64,000 bases of DNA from Gillisia limnaea DSM 15749 (GTDB taxonomy: Bacteria > Bacteroidota > Bacteroidia > Flavobacteriales > Flavobacteriaceae), in assembly GCF_000243235.1 (NCBI RefSeq), contig NZ_JH594606.1:415666-479665 (forward strand), read 5' to 3'. A program made the translations under genes and the position numbers. This document shows positions 16,740-26,723 of the stretch, one piece after another; the stretch's first letter is position 1; each line of letters starts with the position of its first letter. Below the pieces are notes generated by a model. It saw only the letters and a program-made list of their open reading frames with translations, had not been told where the DNA came from and did not search any database.

Positions 16740-18320
16740 TTAATTACAAGTATCACCCGCATGAACAATTACCCAGAAACTACTATCTGAACTAGTTCTT
16801 GTTAAAGTGAAGTTTGTTTCACTGTCCCCAACCTCATCATTTCGGTTGTATTGGCCTGGACTTTTAGCAATATTTCCAGGACTGTCTTCACTTAGATAAA
16901 CATGAAGGTCTGAAATTGTAAAGCCAGTGTTTAGGTCTATATCAAATTCTACTTGATCACCAGTTGCGGTAATGGTTACTGTTCCTGCCAATACTCCTTT
17001 GCTGGTATCATTTTGGCCGGCACCTCTCCAAAAGTTGAAGACTTGAGTAGTACCATCTGCAGTATCAAAATTTTCTGCCCATCCCCAACGATTAGAATTT
17101 GAAATATTATTTATTTGTGTATCACCAAACATAAATGCGGTACCACATCCAGTTGGAGGTGTTACTAAAGGACAACCATCATTACTTTCTGGTCCAGCTT
17201 CAGTAGGACACCCATCACAAGCATCTCCTATACCGTCGCCATCTGAATCTGCCTGATCAGGATTGGCAGTTTGTGGACAGTTATCCTGAGCGTCAGGAAT
17301 ACAATCTCCATCCATATCACCGCTCGTAGGAACACCCGGAGTACAAGTTGGGTTCCCTCCAATTGGAATTCCACCTGGGCATCCAAATCTTAAATGCTCG
17401 TAATCAACATTGTCATCTCCATCAAAATTGGCAATAATATCAGCCATTGTTAGAGTTCCACTAGTAACAGTGATTGGAACTGTTCCATAATTTTCTGGCC
17501 AGCTTAGCAATGTCAATTCATAATATAAATATGGCTCATCCATATCATCATTGCTTGGTAAGGCAAAGCATAAAGGAGAAGCGTAGTAATCTCCTGTATC
17601 CGCATATTGCCCAGTAAAGTTTTCTACATCGGTGTACAGCATTTGGCCGGTATTATCTGTACCGCTCCAGATGCTTACGCTATATCTTGCAGGAAAATCT
17701 CTTCCGGCTTGTTCAGGAGGACAAACGTTAACGAAGAAACAAAATTTAACAGCTTGCTCTGGATTCAGTTCAAAGAATAAATAACCATATTCATTCACAT
17801 CCCGGTCATCAAAACATAAAACAGATACGTCTACATATTTTTTAACTCCGGCACCTAGATTAATTGCTAAAGGCAATGGATCTTCTACGAAATTGGCTAA
17901 TTCACCTCCTGTTTTTGGAGCAATCCAAATCAATTCATCTGCCGCATTGTATACTGCAAAATGATCAAGGGAATAGACTCCTGGAACCAATTGCAGTTCA
18001 GGAACTTCCATTGTAAATAATTGGTTGTTGACAAGGTTTATGCTAAAGGGAGTCCCTATACTTCCTACAACATCGCCTTCAGCATTAGAGAGGACTATTT
18101 GAACATAGTCTGGAGTGGTATCAGAACAAATTGGGATACCATTTTCCTGTTGCTTCAATGCGGCACGTGCATTGTCCAGATTATCCAAAAGAGGAGCAAA
18201 GGACAGCGTAGCCAGTTCCTGGTCTGGACCGTCTATGCTAGAGTTTTCATCTTTACTACAGGAAGTAAAGACCATCGCAAAAATTGCCAGATAGGCAACG
18301 CAAAATTTAAAATTTTTCAT
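16740..18320 (-). CDS. Modular lipoprotein with TSP3 repeats (paralog 1)
   Basis: A 526-residue lipoprotein (signal ends MVFTSC) with the same N-terminal module over ~30-330. TSP3-type repeats follow (DMDGDCIPDAQDNCPQ, DSDGDGIGDACDGCP), then a ~135-residue C-terminal domain (TGTVTITATG-like strands, DLHVYLSEDSPGN, FWVIVHAGDTCN), unlike the C-termini of the other two. First gene of the array after the LuxR-type regulator. A surface or matrix protein is the likely role; no enzyme motif is visible. Confidence 0.8.
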   Translation of the reverse strand: MKNFKFCVAYLAIFAMVFTSCSKDENSSIDGPDQELATLSFAPLLDNLDNARAALKQQENGIPICSDTTPDYVQIVLSNAEGDVVGSIGTPFSINLVNNQLFTMEVPELQLVPGVYSLDHFAVYNAADELIWIAPKTGGELANFVEDPLPLAINLGAGVKKYVDVSVLCFDDRDVNEYGYLFFELNPEQAVKFCFFVNVCPPEQAGRDFPARYSVSIWSGTDNTGQMLYTDVENFTGQYADTGDYYASPLCFALPSNDDMDEPYLYYELTLLSWPENYGTVPITVTSGTLTMADIIANFDGDDNVDYEHLRFGCPGGIPIGGNPTCTPGVPTSGDMDGDCIPDAQDNCPQTANPDQADSDGDGIGDACDGCPTEAGPESNDGCPLVTPPTGCGTAFMFGDTQINNISNSNRWGWAENFDTADGTTQVFNFWRGAGQNDTSKGVLAGTVTITATGDQVEFDIDLNTGFTISDLHVYLSEDSPGNIAKSPGQYNRNDEVGDSETNFTLTRTSSDSSFWVIVHAGDTCN

Positions 18321-18373
18321 AATGTTAATTGTTTTTGTTAATATATAGAATGGTTAAAAATTAATTTTCTAAA

Positions 18374-18386
18374 ACCTCGTCGAGGT
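18374..18386. promoter_or_regulatory. Inverted repeat upstream of lipoprotein array
   Basis: ACCTCGTCGAGGT is a perfect 6-bp inverted repeat around one base, 54 bases ahead of the lipoprotein start at 18320. A second, looser inverted repeat (ATAATAAG/CTTATTAT) lies at 18431-18475. Either could be an operator or leader structure; the binding protein is unknown. Confidence 0.35.
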
Positions 18387-18540
18387 GTGTATTTTTACTT
18401 TATATATAGTGTAAAATTTATCCTACTTAGATAATAAGAAGCGTAGTGGGGGTGATCCTTATTATTTGAAGTAAATGTAACTTCATAATAGCTGATTAAA
18501 AATGGGTGAATTCCCCCTTTTTTCTCAGTTATTGTTATTC

Positions 18541-19554
18541 TTAGGTGACTTTTACATTGATTAAATCGTGATTAATGGCGTAAATAATGCTTTCAAGAAT
18601 GGTATCAGAATTGGTGCGTTTAATGATATTTGCCCTATGCTTTTCTATGGTTTTTGGCGAAATGAACAAGGTTTCTGAAATTTCCTTCGTTTTGTAGCCC
18701 TTGCACAAAAGCAGGATGATTTCTTTTTCTCTTTTACTGAAATTGAAAGTGGTTTGTATGCTGTTTTCCTCAAAACATTTCTCTACCAGATCAGATTTAC
18801 TACCTACCTGGTCGCTTAATTCCAAATTTTCCGAATAATGTATCATCATAATAAATTGACCGTCTATCATCCTATCCAGTTTGGAGAAACTGATTTTTGC
18901 TTCACGAATTTTCCCGTTACTCAATCGTAGGGATGTTTTTGTATTGGCTTGCATGTGCTTTCCCTTGGAAAAGTTTCGCAAACTCGTTTTAACTTTGGCT
19001 TTATTTTCACAATGAACAAAATCGGTAAGCTTAAGGCCATCGGTTTTATGCACTTTAAAACTATGTTTAAAAGCATCGTTCATGGCTATGATATTTTCCT
19101 GCTGTAACAGAACTACCGGATTCTCCATTATATTAAAGAGTCCTAAAAAAGCATCTTTCCAATAATTGGTCAAGGTTCGCCCATTAGACACAAATTCCAG
19201 CAATTCATCACATAAACAAGCTGTAGAAATGGTAGTATAAAAGGTTTGATCCACCAGATCATTATAGGTCTCTTCAATTAAGGTCCTTTCCAAAGCCTCG
19301 CCATAAATGATTAAATGACTTTTTTTCAAGAAATGGGTAGATCGGAAATTGCCGAGATTTCTAAGGCCTTTTAAATTTAAAGAGGTTTGGTCTATGAGGA
19401 TAATATCCGGTAAAAGCTTTAATGCGGTAGAGTATCCCGTGTGCAAAGAATTCACCGCGTGAATTACAAATTGAACACTTAAGCCTTCTTTCAAGTCAGC
19501 GGTCAATTTTTTCTGACTACTAATGATCAACAAATGTTTTTTTTCTGTTTTCAT
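18541..19554 (-). CDS. LuxR-type regulator with degenerate receiver and PAS-like domain
   Basis: A 337-residue cytoplasmic regulator. The ATG at 19554 is chosen because MKTEKKHLLIISSQKK begins a receiver-like fold; a longer frame upstream adds 41 unlikely residues. The receiver keeps an aspartate (DIILIDQ, about residue 53) but lacks the acidic pair after strand 1 (IISSQKK), so normal phosphorylation is doubtful. A PAS-like region spans ~140-250. The C-terminus is a LuxR helix-turn-helix (SKREKEIILLLCKGYKTKEI, then FISPKTIEKHRANI). It lies just upstream of, and in the same direction as, the lipoprotein array, its probable target. Confidence 0.8.
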   Translation of the reverse strand: MKTEKKHLLIISSQKKLTADLKEGLSVQFVIHAVNSLHTGYSTALKLLPDIILIDQTSLNLKGLRNLGNFRSTHFLKKSHLIIYGEALERTLIEETYNDLVDQTFYTTISTACLCDELLEFVSNGRTLTNYWKDAFLGLFNIMENPVVLLQQENIIAMNDAFKHSFKVHKTDGLKLTDFVHCENKAKVKTSLRNFSKGKHMQANTKTSLRLSNGKIREAKISFSKLDRMIDGQFIMMIHYSENLELSDQVGSKSDLVEKCFEENSIQTTFNFSKREKEIILLLCKGYKTKEISETLFISPKTIEKHRANIIKRTNSDTILESIIYAINHDLINVKVT

Positions 19555-20038
19555 CCCTAAATTAATTTTAATACACATCCAACCTTTCAGATTATACAAA
19601 CTGAGATTTGGAAGAATAAATAATATTTGAGTGCCGTTAGCGGACACAGTTAATCCGGGGGGATCAACAAAAAACAAGGGTATTATTTTAATTGTGGGGT
19701 TGAAATCAATAAAATACTTGGGGGGAGTTTTACATTATAAATATAGGGGAAATTACCCATGAATCTTTAAAAAATAAGTAATATTATCCTGACAAACAAG
19801 ATGTTAAAAACTTGTTCTAAAAAGTTAATCTTCAGATTAAATTCATTTTTTTTTAACATTGACCTCCTAAACTAGGATTTTGTTAAAATAGTTAGATCTA
19901 AAAAGACGTCAAATTCTATAATAAAACCTTTTTTTTAGGAATCTTTTTGGTCATTATTATTTAATAAGATCTAAAGAATTTACCTATTAATTAACAACGC
20001 CGGATGCGGGCTTTCTTTTTAGTTAGCAACAGTTTAAG
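19555..20038. other. Intergenic region between regulator and uvrA
   Basis: About 480 bases without a recognisable gene. It is AT-rich with several short G runs (for example near 19657 and 19721). It must hold the divergent promoters of the regulator and uvrA; only the uvrA -7 box was found. Confidence 0.4.
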
Positions 20039-20046
20039 TACCTTTG
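20039..20046 (+). promoter_or_regulatory. uvrA -7 box
   Basis: TACCTTTG matches TAnnTTTG. Transcription would begin near 20052, which supports an ATG at 20055 or 20064 and excludes the longer frame beginning at 20004. Confidence 0.5.
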
Positions 20047-20054
20047 CCCCTTTG

Positions 20055-22895
20055 ATGAAAAATATGGCTAAAGCTGAAGAGAATATAGAAGTATTAGGGG
20101 CCAGGGTTCATAATTTAAAAAATATTGATGTAACCATCCCCCGGGAAAAATTGGTTGTTATTACAGGGCTTTCGGGATCGGGTAAATCCTCCCTTGCCTT
20201 CGATACCATTTATGCAGAAGGACAACGCAGGTATATCGAAACTTTTTCGGCCTATGCCCGTCAGTTTCTGGGGGGAATGGAGCGTCCCGATGTTGATAAA
20301 ATAGAAGGATTGTCTCCAGTAATTGCCATAGAACAAAAAACTACGAGTAAAAATCCACGGAGTACCGTTGGTACCATTACTGAAATTTATGATTTCCTGA
20401 GATTGCTGTTTGCAAGAACCGCAGATGCCTACAGTTATAACACCGGCGAAAAAATGGTGAGTTATAATGATGAGCAAATTAAGGAACTTATCATTAAAGA
20501 CTTTAAAGATAAACGCATCAGCATTTTATCTCCTGTAGTGCGGTCGCGGAAGGGTCATTATCGGGAACTCTTTGAGCAAATTTCCAAACAAGGATTTGTA
20601 AAAGTCCGTACCGATGGGGAAATACGCGACCTTATAAAGGGAATGAAGCTGGACCGTTATAAAATGCATGATATTGAGATCGTGGTGGACCGCCTGAAGA
20701 TCGATGAAAAAGCAGAGTCCCAAAAGCGACTGGAAGAGAGCATAAAAACCGCGATGTACCACGGGGAAGATGTGTTGATGGTTATGGAGCAGGAAAGTGG
20801 TGATATTCGCTATTTTAGCCGAAATTTAATGTGTCCTACTTCCGGGGTTTCCTACCCCAATCCCGAGCCAAATAATTTTTCGTTCAACTCACCAAAAGGA
20901 GCTTGTCCAACTTGTAACGGAATAGGTACCCTGCATAAAGTGAATGTTGATAAACTTATTCCAAATAAAAGCCTTTCCATTAAAAAGGGAGCAATTGCCC
21001 CACACGGCCCACAAAAGAAAAACTGGGTTTTTTCTCAATTGGAACTCATCGCAGAAAGATTCGACTTTAAACTTAGTGATCCCGTAGAATCCATTCCGGA
21101 ACCTGCACTGGATATGATCTTATATGGAGGAAAGGAAAAATTTTCAAAACAATCTGAAACCCTTGGGATCACAAGGGATTATAAAATAGATTTTGAAGGA
21201 GTGGCTACTTTTATTGAAGCTACTTTTAACAACAACGATTCAACTTCCCTGAAACGATGGGCCAAGGAATATATGGACAAAATTGAATGTCCGGATTGTG
21301 AAGGAAGCAGACTGAAAAAAGAGTCGCTGTATTTCAAGATTAACGATCAAAACATCGCCGAACTGGCTCAAAAAGACATCACCGATCTGGCCGAATGGTT
21401 TGGGAATTTAAACGATAAGCTTTCAGAGAAGCAACTTTTGATCGCTACTGAAGTTATAAAAGAAATAAGGACCCGGCTTCAATTTTTGGTGGATGTAGGC
21501 TTAACCTATCTTTCATTGAACAGAGGTTCAAAATCCCTTTCCGGTGGGGAAGCACAACGTATCCGCCTCGCTACTCAAATAGGTTCGCAATTAGTTGGTG
21601 TCCTTTATATTCTTGACGAACCCAGCATTGGTTTACATCAAAGAGACAATGAAAAACTCATCAATTCACTAATTTCACTACGCGACCTTGGGAATTCTGT
21701 TATTGTGGTAGAACACGATAAGGATATGATAGAACGGGCAGATCATGTTATAGATATTGGTCCTCATGCAGGAAGACATGGCGGTGAAATCATTAGTGAA
21801 GGAACTCCAGCAGAAATAAAAAAACACAATACCATTACCGCCAAATATTTAAATGGTACAATGGAGATCGAAGTTCCAAAAGAGCGAAGAAAAGGAAATG
21901 GAAAATATCTTATCCTGAAAGGTGCTACCGGGAACAACCTTAAAAATGTATCCATAAAAATTCCTTTAGGTCAAATGATTGCTGTTACAGGTGTTTCAGG
22001 AAGTGGGAAATCTACTCTTATCAATGAGACCCTTTACCCTATTATGAATGCCTTTTATTTTAATGGCGTAAAAGTTCCCATGCCTTATAAAAGTATAAAA
22101 GGACTGGAGCATTTAGATAAAGTTATCGACATTAATCAATCGCCTATTGGAAGAACTCCACGGTCTAATCCGGCAACCTACACAGGGGTATTTTCTGAAA
22201 TAAGAACGCTGTTTGCAAAAACTCCTGAAGCGATGATCCGGGGCTACAAACCGGGAAGATTTAGCTTTAATGTAAAAGGGGGTAGATGTGAAACCTGCAG
22301 AGGCGGAGGATTACGGGTAATCGAGATGAATTTCCTGCCGGATGTTTATGTGGAATGCGAAACCTGCCAGGGGAAACGATTTAACCGCGAAACCCTGGAA
22401 ATACGATACAAAGGAAAATCAATTTCAGATGTACTGGAAATGACCATAAATGAGGCAACCCCATTTTTTGAGTTAATTCCAAAGATTTACAGGAAATTGA
22501 AAACCATACAGGATGTTGGGTTAGGATATATTACATTGGGCCAGCAAAGCACAACCCTTTCCGGAGGGGAAGCCCAAAGGATAAAACTGGCAACCGAACT
22601 TTCAAAACGCGATACAGGAAATACGTTTTATATATTAGATGAACCTACCACAGGACTTCATTTTGAAGATATACGTGTTTTAATGGATGTATTAAATAGA
22701 TTAGCCGATAAAGGGAATACCGTTGTGATCATTGAACATAATATGGATGTGATTAAAATGTCCGATTATATTATCGATATTGGATACGAAGGAGGAAAGA
22801 ATGGCGGGGATGTTGTTGCAAGCGGTTCACCGGAAGAAGTAGCCAAAGATAAAAAGAGTTATACCGCACAATACCTGAGAAAAGAATTACATTAA
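20055..22895 (+). CDS. uvrA: Excinuclease ABC subunit A
   Basis: A 946-residue DNA damage sensor of nucleotide excision repair, working as a dimer that loads UvrB at lesions. Two ABC modules are present, with Walker A motifs GLSGSGKSS and GVSGSGKST, signatures LSGGEAQRIRLA and LSGGEAQRIKLA, and Walker B YILDEPSIGLH and YILDEPTTGLH. Zinc fingers are visible as CPTC..CPxC-type pairs: CPDC in the first module and CETCRGGG..CETCQG in the second. ATG at 20064 (MAKAEEN) is an equally good start. The LOG-family gene follows 15 bases later. Confidence 0.95.
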   Translation: MKNMAKAEENIEVLGARVHNLKNIDVTIPREKLVVITGLSGSGKSSLAFDTIYAEGQRRYIETFSAYARQFLGGMERPDVDKIEGLSPVIAIEQKTTSKNPRSTVGTITEIYDFLRLLFARTADAYSYNTGEKMVSYNDEQIKELIIKDFKDKRISILSPVVRSRKGHYRELFEQISKQGFVKVRTDGEIRDLIKGMKLDRYKMHDIEIVVDRLKIDEKAESQKRLEESIKTAMYHGEDVLMVMEQESGDIRYFSRNLMCPTSGVSYPNPEPNNFSFNSPKGACPTCNGIGTLHKVNVDKLIPNKSLSIKKGAIAPHGPQKKNWVFSQLELIAERFDFKLSDPVESIPEPALDMILYGGKEKFSKQSETLGITRDYKIDFEGVATFIEATFNNNDSTSLKRWAKEYMDKIECPDCEGSRLKKESLYFKINDQNIAELAQKDITDLAEWFGNLNDKLSEKQLLIATEVIKEIRTRLQFLVDVGLTYLSLNRGSKSLSGGEAQRIRLATQIGSQLVGVLYILDEPSIGLHQRDNEKLINSLISLRDLGNSVIVVEHDKDMIERADHVIDIGPHAGRHGGEIISEGTPAEIKKHNTITAKYLNGTMEIEVPKERRKGNGKYLILKGATGNNLKNVSIKIPLGQMIAVTGVSGSGKSTLINETLYPIMNAFYFNGVKVPMPYKSIKGLEHLDKVIDINQSPIGRTPRSNPATYTGVFSEIRTLFAKTPEAMIRGYKPGRFSFNVKGGRCETCRGGGLRVIEMNFLPDVYVECETCQGKRFNRETLEIRYKGKSISDVLEMTINEATPFFELIPKIYRKLKTIQDVGLGYITLGQQSTTLSGGEAQRIKLATELSKRDTGNTFYILDEPTTGLHFEDIRVLMDVLNRLADKGNTVVIIEHNMDVIKMSDYIIDIGYEGGKNGGDVVASGSPEEVAKDKKSYTAQYLRKELH

Positions 22896-22910
22896 AATAT
22901 AAAAACATTG

Positions 22911-23600
22911 ATGAGGACAAAACAAGGAACCAAAGCCTGGAATGAAATAAAAACCAATGATTCCTGGGCCATTTTCAAAATAATGGGGGAATTTGTAAAG
23001 GGATATGAGAAACTAAGCCAGATTGGCCCCTGCGTCTCCATCTTTGGCTCCGCCAGAACAAAGCCGGATCAAAAATATTATAAGTTAACTGAAAAAATAG
23101 CCCAAAAAATAGTAGATCACGGCTATGGAGTTATTACAGGAGGTGGCCCCGGAATAATGGAAGCAGGAAATAAAGGTGCCCATCTTGCGGGCGGAACTTC
23201 CGTAGGATTAAACATTGACCTGCCTTTTGAGCAACATGACAATCCATACATCGATTCAAATAAAAATGTGGATTTTGATTATTTTTTCGTTCGTAAGGTA
23301 ATGTTCGTTAAATACTCCCAGGGATTCGTTGTGATGCCCGGCGGTTTTGGTACACTCGATGAACTTTTTGAAGCCATCACCCTTATTCAAACCAATAAAA
23401 TAGATAAATTCCCAATTATTTTGGTAGGGACCGAATATTGGAGCGGACTGCTGGAATGGATACGTAACACACTACAGGACGAATTTGAAAACATAAGCGA
23501 TGGCGATATAGACCTGGTTCAATTGGTGGATACCGAAGACGAAGTAATAGAAATCCTTGATAAATTCTATGATGAATATAATTTGAGTCCTAATTTTTAA
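22911..23600 (+). CDS. LOG-family (TIGR00730) nucleotide 5'-monophosphate ribohydrolase-like protein
   Basis: A 229-residue Rossmann-like protein with GSARTKP, GGGPGIMEA (about residues 83-91) and the signature PGGFGTLDELFE, the active-site region of LOG and YgdH/PpnN-like proteins. Family members cleave the N-glycosidic bond of nucleotide monophosphates; annotation as lysine decarboxylase is a historic error. Which nucleotide is used here is unknown. ATG at 22911 is used; a TTG lies directly in front. Probably co-transcribed with uvrA. Confidence 0.88.
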   Translation: MRTKQGTKAWNEIKTNDSWAIFKIMGEFVKGYEKLSQIGPCVSIFGSARTKPDQKYYKLTEKIAQKIVDHGYGVITGGGPGIMEAGNKGAHLAGGTSVGLNIDLPFEQHDNPYIDSNKNVDFDYFFVRKVMFVKYSQGFVVMPGGFGTLDELFEAITLIQTNKIDKFPIILVGTEYWSGLLEWIRNTLQDEFENISDGDIDLVQLVDTEDEVIEILDKFYDEYNLSPNF

Positions 23601-23634
23601 AGAAGCCCATTCATACTATTTTTATTACTTGAAT

Positions 23635-23642
23635 TATTTTTG
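23635..23642 (+). promoter_or_regulatory. -7 box of the M1-like gene
   Basis: TATTTTTG fits TAnnTTTG and leaves a leader of about 45 bases before the TTG start at 23693. No clear -33 element was seen. Confidence 0.4.
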
Positions 23643-23692
23643 AGCATAATTAACCATACCCTGGTTTACTAATCTTTTAAAGTCTGTACCTA

Positions 23693-26509
23693 TTGAAACT
23701 TAAAGGTAATTTATTGGTCCTTTTCTCATTGTTGGCCCTTAGTACTTGCTTTGGGCAAACTACCATGAATATAACCGCGGTTTTAAATGATTCCATTCAA
23801 ACATTTAATATTCAGCAGGAAATCTTATACGAGAATTCCGGAGAGGATACACTTAGCGTTATATATCTAAATGATTGGGCCAACAGTTATAAGGACAAAA
23901 GCACTCCATTGGCCAAAAGATTTGCTGAAGACTACATTCGAAGATTCCATTTTGCAAGATCTGGAGAACGGGGATCTACCAAAATTTATAGTATCACAGA
24001 TGAGAATGTACAGCTATACTCCTGGGAACGGCCGGAAGAAAACCCCGATTTAATCCGTGTAAATTTACCACGACCATTATTGCCGGGTAAAAAAGCAACC
24101 ATCAATCTACTCTATCAGGTAAAAGTTCCTTCAGAAAAATTTACCCGATTTGGGTATGACGATCTTGGAAATTATAAACTTAAATACTGGTACATCACCC
24201 CGGCAGTTTATAATGGGGAATGGCAGTTATACAGTGATAAAAACCTAGGAAATCAATATGCAGCACCTGCGAATATCAATATTAAACTTTCCACACGTCC
24301 TTATTTATATGTAGCCTCGCCCCTAAAAACAGAGCGACTTGTAACTGAAGATAAATATAAAACCACCTATTTAACTGGTAAGAATACGGTTACTTCAGAT
24401 CTATTCCTTACTAAATCCTATAGATTTGACGCAATTTTGGTAAACAAAAAAGAGGTATTGACCAATCTTGAAGATGAAAATCTAAACCCTCAAATGAAAG
24501 GCTTTATAATAGACAGGATCCTCAAGTTTCTGGAACAAAGGCTTGGCTCTTATCCACATGAAAGCCTAATGATTACAAGGGAGGATTACCTAAATAATCC
24601 GGTTTATGGATTAAATCAATTACCCAGGTTTATACGGCCTTTCCCGGACGGGTTTCAATATGATATTAAGCAATTAAAAGCGATCACCAATCAATATCTT
24701 AAAAACACCATTCTTCTAAATCCAAGGAAAGAACAATGGGTTTATGATGCCATTCAAATTTCATTGATGCGGGATTATGTGGATACGTATTATCCTAAGA
24801 TGAAAGTCCTTGGGAGTTTGAGTAATATTATAGGTATCAAATGGTTTCATGCTGCCGATCTTGAATTTAACGATCAATATCCTTTTCTATACCTACATAT
24901 GGCCAGGATGAACCTGGATCAGCCGCTTTCCACCGCGCAGGATTCCTTGGTGAAATTTAATCAGAATATTGCCAATGCCTATAAAGCCGGAGCAGGCTTA
25001 AAATATGTTGACGCATTTTTGGAAACAGATGCGGTTAAAAACTCCATTTCTGAATTTTATAAGACAAATCTCCTGAAACCTTCTAATGAGTTTGATTTTC
25101 TTGAGATCCTTCAAAAAAATGCACAAAAGGATATTTCCTGGTTTTATAAAGATTTTGTAAAAACGAACCAGAAAATTGATTTCAAAATCTCAGGATTAAA
25201 AAAATCCCCGGACTCATTAAAGGTTACCATAAAAAACAAAAGAAATAATGCCATGCCCGTATCGCTTTACGGCCTTAAGGACGGCGAAATAGTTTACAAA
25301 ACCTGGGTTGAGGACTTAGGAGAAGCTAAGGAAGTAACAATTCCAAGAGATAATATAGATCGTCTGGCACTTAATTATGAAGGTGAGATTCCCGAGTTAA
25401 ATCAACGGGATAATTATAAGGGAGTAACAAAACTCTTAAATAAGCCAATTCAATTCCGATTGTTGCAGGATGTGGAGGATCCAAGGTATAATCAATTATT
25501 CTTCATGCCCGAATTTTCATACAACCTGTATGATGGTATTGCCATTGGACCTAAATTATATAATAAGACGATTCTTAACCGAAATTTTGATTTTAAGATT
25601 TCCCCAAAATTTGGTTTTAACAGTAAAACCATTGTGGGATCCGCTTCGATTGCCAATACTCATTATTATGATGATCAGGATCTTTTTGCCCTGCGCTATG
25701 GAATTGGTGGCACGCGTTTTTCCTATGGATTTGATTTGTTCTATGAAAAGTTCACGCCTTATCTGGGATTCTATTTCAGGAATTCATATCTACGGGATAA
25801 TGAGCGCCAAAGCCTTTTTCTGCGGAATGTGAATGTTAACCAGGACCTTGATCCTTTAAACCCTGTAGAACAACCGGAGTACAATGTATTTAATGTTCGT
25901 TACAATTACAGCGATACGAATCTTGTAGATTATATCTCCGCCGGGATCGATTACCAAATCGCAAAAAATTTCAGCAAGGTTGCCCTGGACGTGGAATACC
26001 GAAAGCTTTTTAAGAACAACAGGCAAATAAATCTCCGGATGTTTGCCGGTACCTTTATTTATAATGATGAAAGGGACAATGATTATTTCAGCTTCGCACT
26101 GGACCGTCCAACCGATTACCTTTTTGATTATAATTACTACGGAAGAAGTCAGGCCAGTGGTTTGTTTAGTCAACAAATCATCCCGGCAGAAGGTGGATTT
26201 AAATCACAGTTAGAACCCGAATTCGCAAATCAATGGATGACCACCTTTAACGCGAATACCAACATTTGGAAGTGGATCTTTGCCTATGGAGATGTAGGAT
26301 TGGTTAAAAACAAAGGTCAAGATGCCAAATTTCTGTATGATTCGGGCGTGAGAATGAGTTTGGTTCAGGATTATTTCGAAGTTTACTTTCCTGTTTATTC
26401 TAATTTAGGATGGGAAATTGCCCAGGAGAATTACGATCAAAAAATTAGATTTATTGTCACTTTAGATATTAATACGCTGTTAAGACTCTTCACAAGACAA
26501 TGGTATTAA
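23693..26509 (+). CDS. Inactive M1-peptidase-like protein with outer-membrane beta-barrel C-terminus
   Basis: A 938-residue exported protein. Translation from TTG is accepted because it starts the signal peptide MKLKGNLLVLFSLLALSTCFGQ directly and no nearby ATG would keep it. Residues ~25-450 have the layout of an M1 aminopeptidase, but the HExxH zinc motif is replaced (around 325-335, KAITNQYLKN) and the WxxEG segment reads WVYDAI, so peptidase activity is not expected. From ~590 the chain turns into alternating amphipathic strands rich in Tyr/Phe and ends in FTRQWY, with a terminal aromatic residue as in outer-membrane barrels. Role unknown; a receptor or export function is an inference. 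Confidence 0.75.
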   Translation: MKLKGNLLVLFSLLALSTCFGQTTMNITAVLNDSIQTFNIQQEILYENSGEDTLSVIYLNDWANSYKDKSTPLAKRFAEDYIRRFHFARSGERGSTKIYSITDENVQLYSWERPEENPDLIRVNLPRPLLPGKKATINLLYQVKVPSEKFTRFGYDDLGNYKLKYWYITPAVYNGEWQLYSDKNLGNQYAAPANINIKLSTRPYLYVASPLKTERLVTEDKYKTTYLTGKNTVTSDLFLTKSYRFDAILVNKKEVLTNLEDENLNPQMKGFIIDRILKFLEQRLGSYPHESLMITREDYLNNPVYGLNQLPRFIRPFPDGFQYDIKQLKAITNQYLKNTILLNPRKEQWVYDAIQISLMRDYVDTYYPKMKVLGSLSNIIGIKWFHAADLEFNDQYPFLYLHMARMNLDQPLSTAQDSLVKFNQNIANAYKAGAGLKYVDAFLETDAVKNSISEFYKTNLLKPSNEFDFLEILQKNAQKDISWFYKDFVKTNQKIDFKISGLKKSPDSLKVTIKNKRNNAMPVSLYGLKDGEIVYKTWVEDLGEAKEVTIPRDNIDRLALNYEGEIPELNQRDNYKGVTKLLNKPIQFRLLQDVEDPRYNQLFFMPEFSYNLYDGIAIGPKLYNKTILNRNFDFKISPKFGFNSKTIVGSASIANTHYYDDQDLFALRYGIGGTRFSYGFDLFYEKFTPYLGFYFRNSYLRDNERQSLFLRNVNVNQDLDPLNPVEQPEYNVFNVRYNYSDTNLVDYISAGIDYQIAKNFSKVALDVEYRKLFKNNRQINLRMFAGTFIYNDERDNDYFSFALDRPTDYLFDYNYYGRSQASGLFSQQIIPAEGGFKSQLEPEFANQWMTTFNANTNIWKWIFAYGDVGLVKNKGQDAKFLYDSGVRMSLVQDYFEVYFPVYSNLGWEIAQENYDQKIRFIVTLDINTLLRLFTRQWY

Positions 26510-26591
26510 TAAATTTTTAGTTGTACCTTATCAGCCTTGGGGATAATGAATTTTTAAGAAGCTACATTATAGAATTCTTAATAAATACTAA

Positions 26592-26636
26592 AAAAACCTC
26601 TTTTAATTATAGAATCAATAATTAAAAGAGTTTTTA
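26592..26636. terminator. Terminator between M1-like gene and E1 gene
   Basis: AAAACCTCTTTTAATTAT pairs with ATAATTAAAAGAGTTTTT around a 7-base loop. A 5' A tract and 3' T tract make it usable in both directions. Confidence 0.8.
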
Positions 26637-26672
26637 AATGGAGATAGCAAAAATTTATTGCCTTTTATTGAA

Positions 26673-26703
26673 TTGTATTTATCCATAGATTTCGTTACAT
26701 TTG
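26673..26703 (+). promoter_or_regulatory. Promoter of the E1 fusion gene
   Basis: TTG at 26673-26675 and TACATTTG at 26696-26703 are 20 bases apart, which fits the Bacteroidota -33/-7 arrangement. The ATG follows 20 bases after the -7 box. This is the best complete promoter in the window. Confidence 0.65.
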
Positions 26704-26723
26704 TTACACTCTAAAATAATTTC

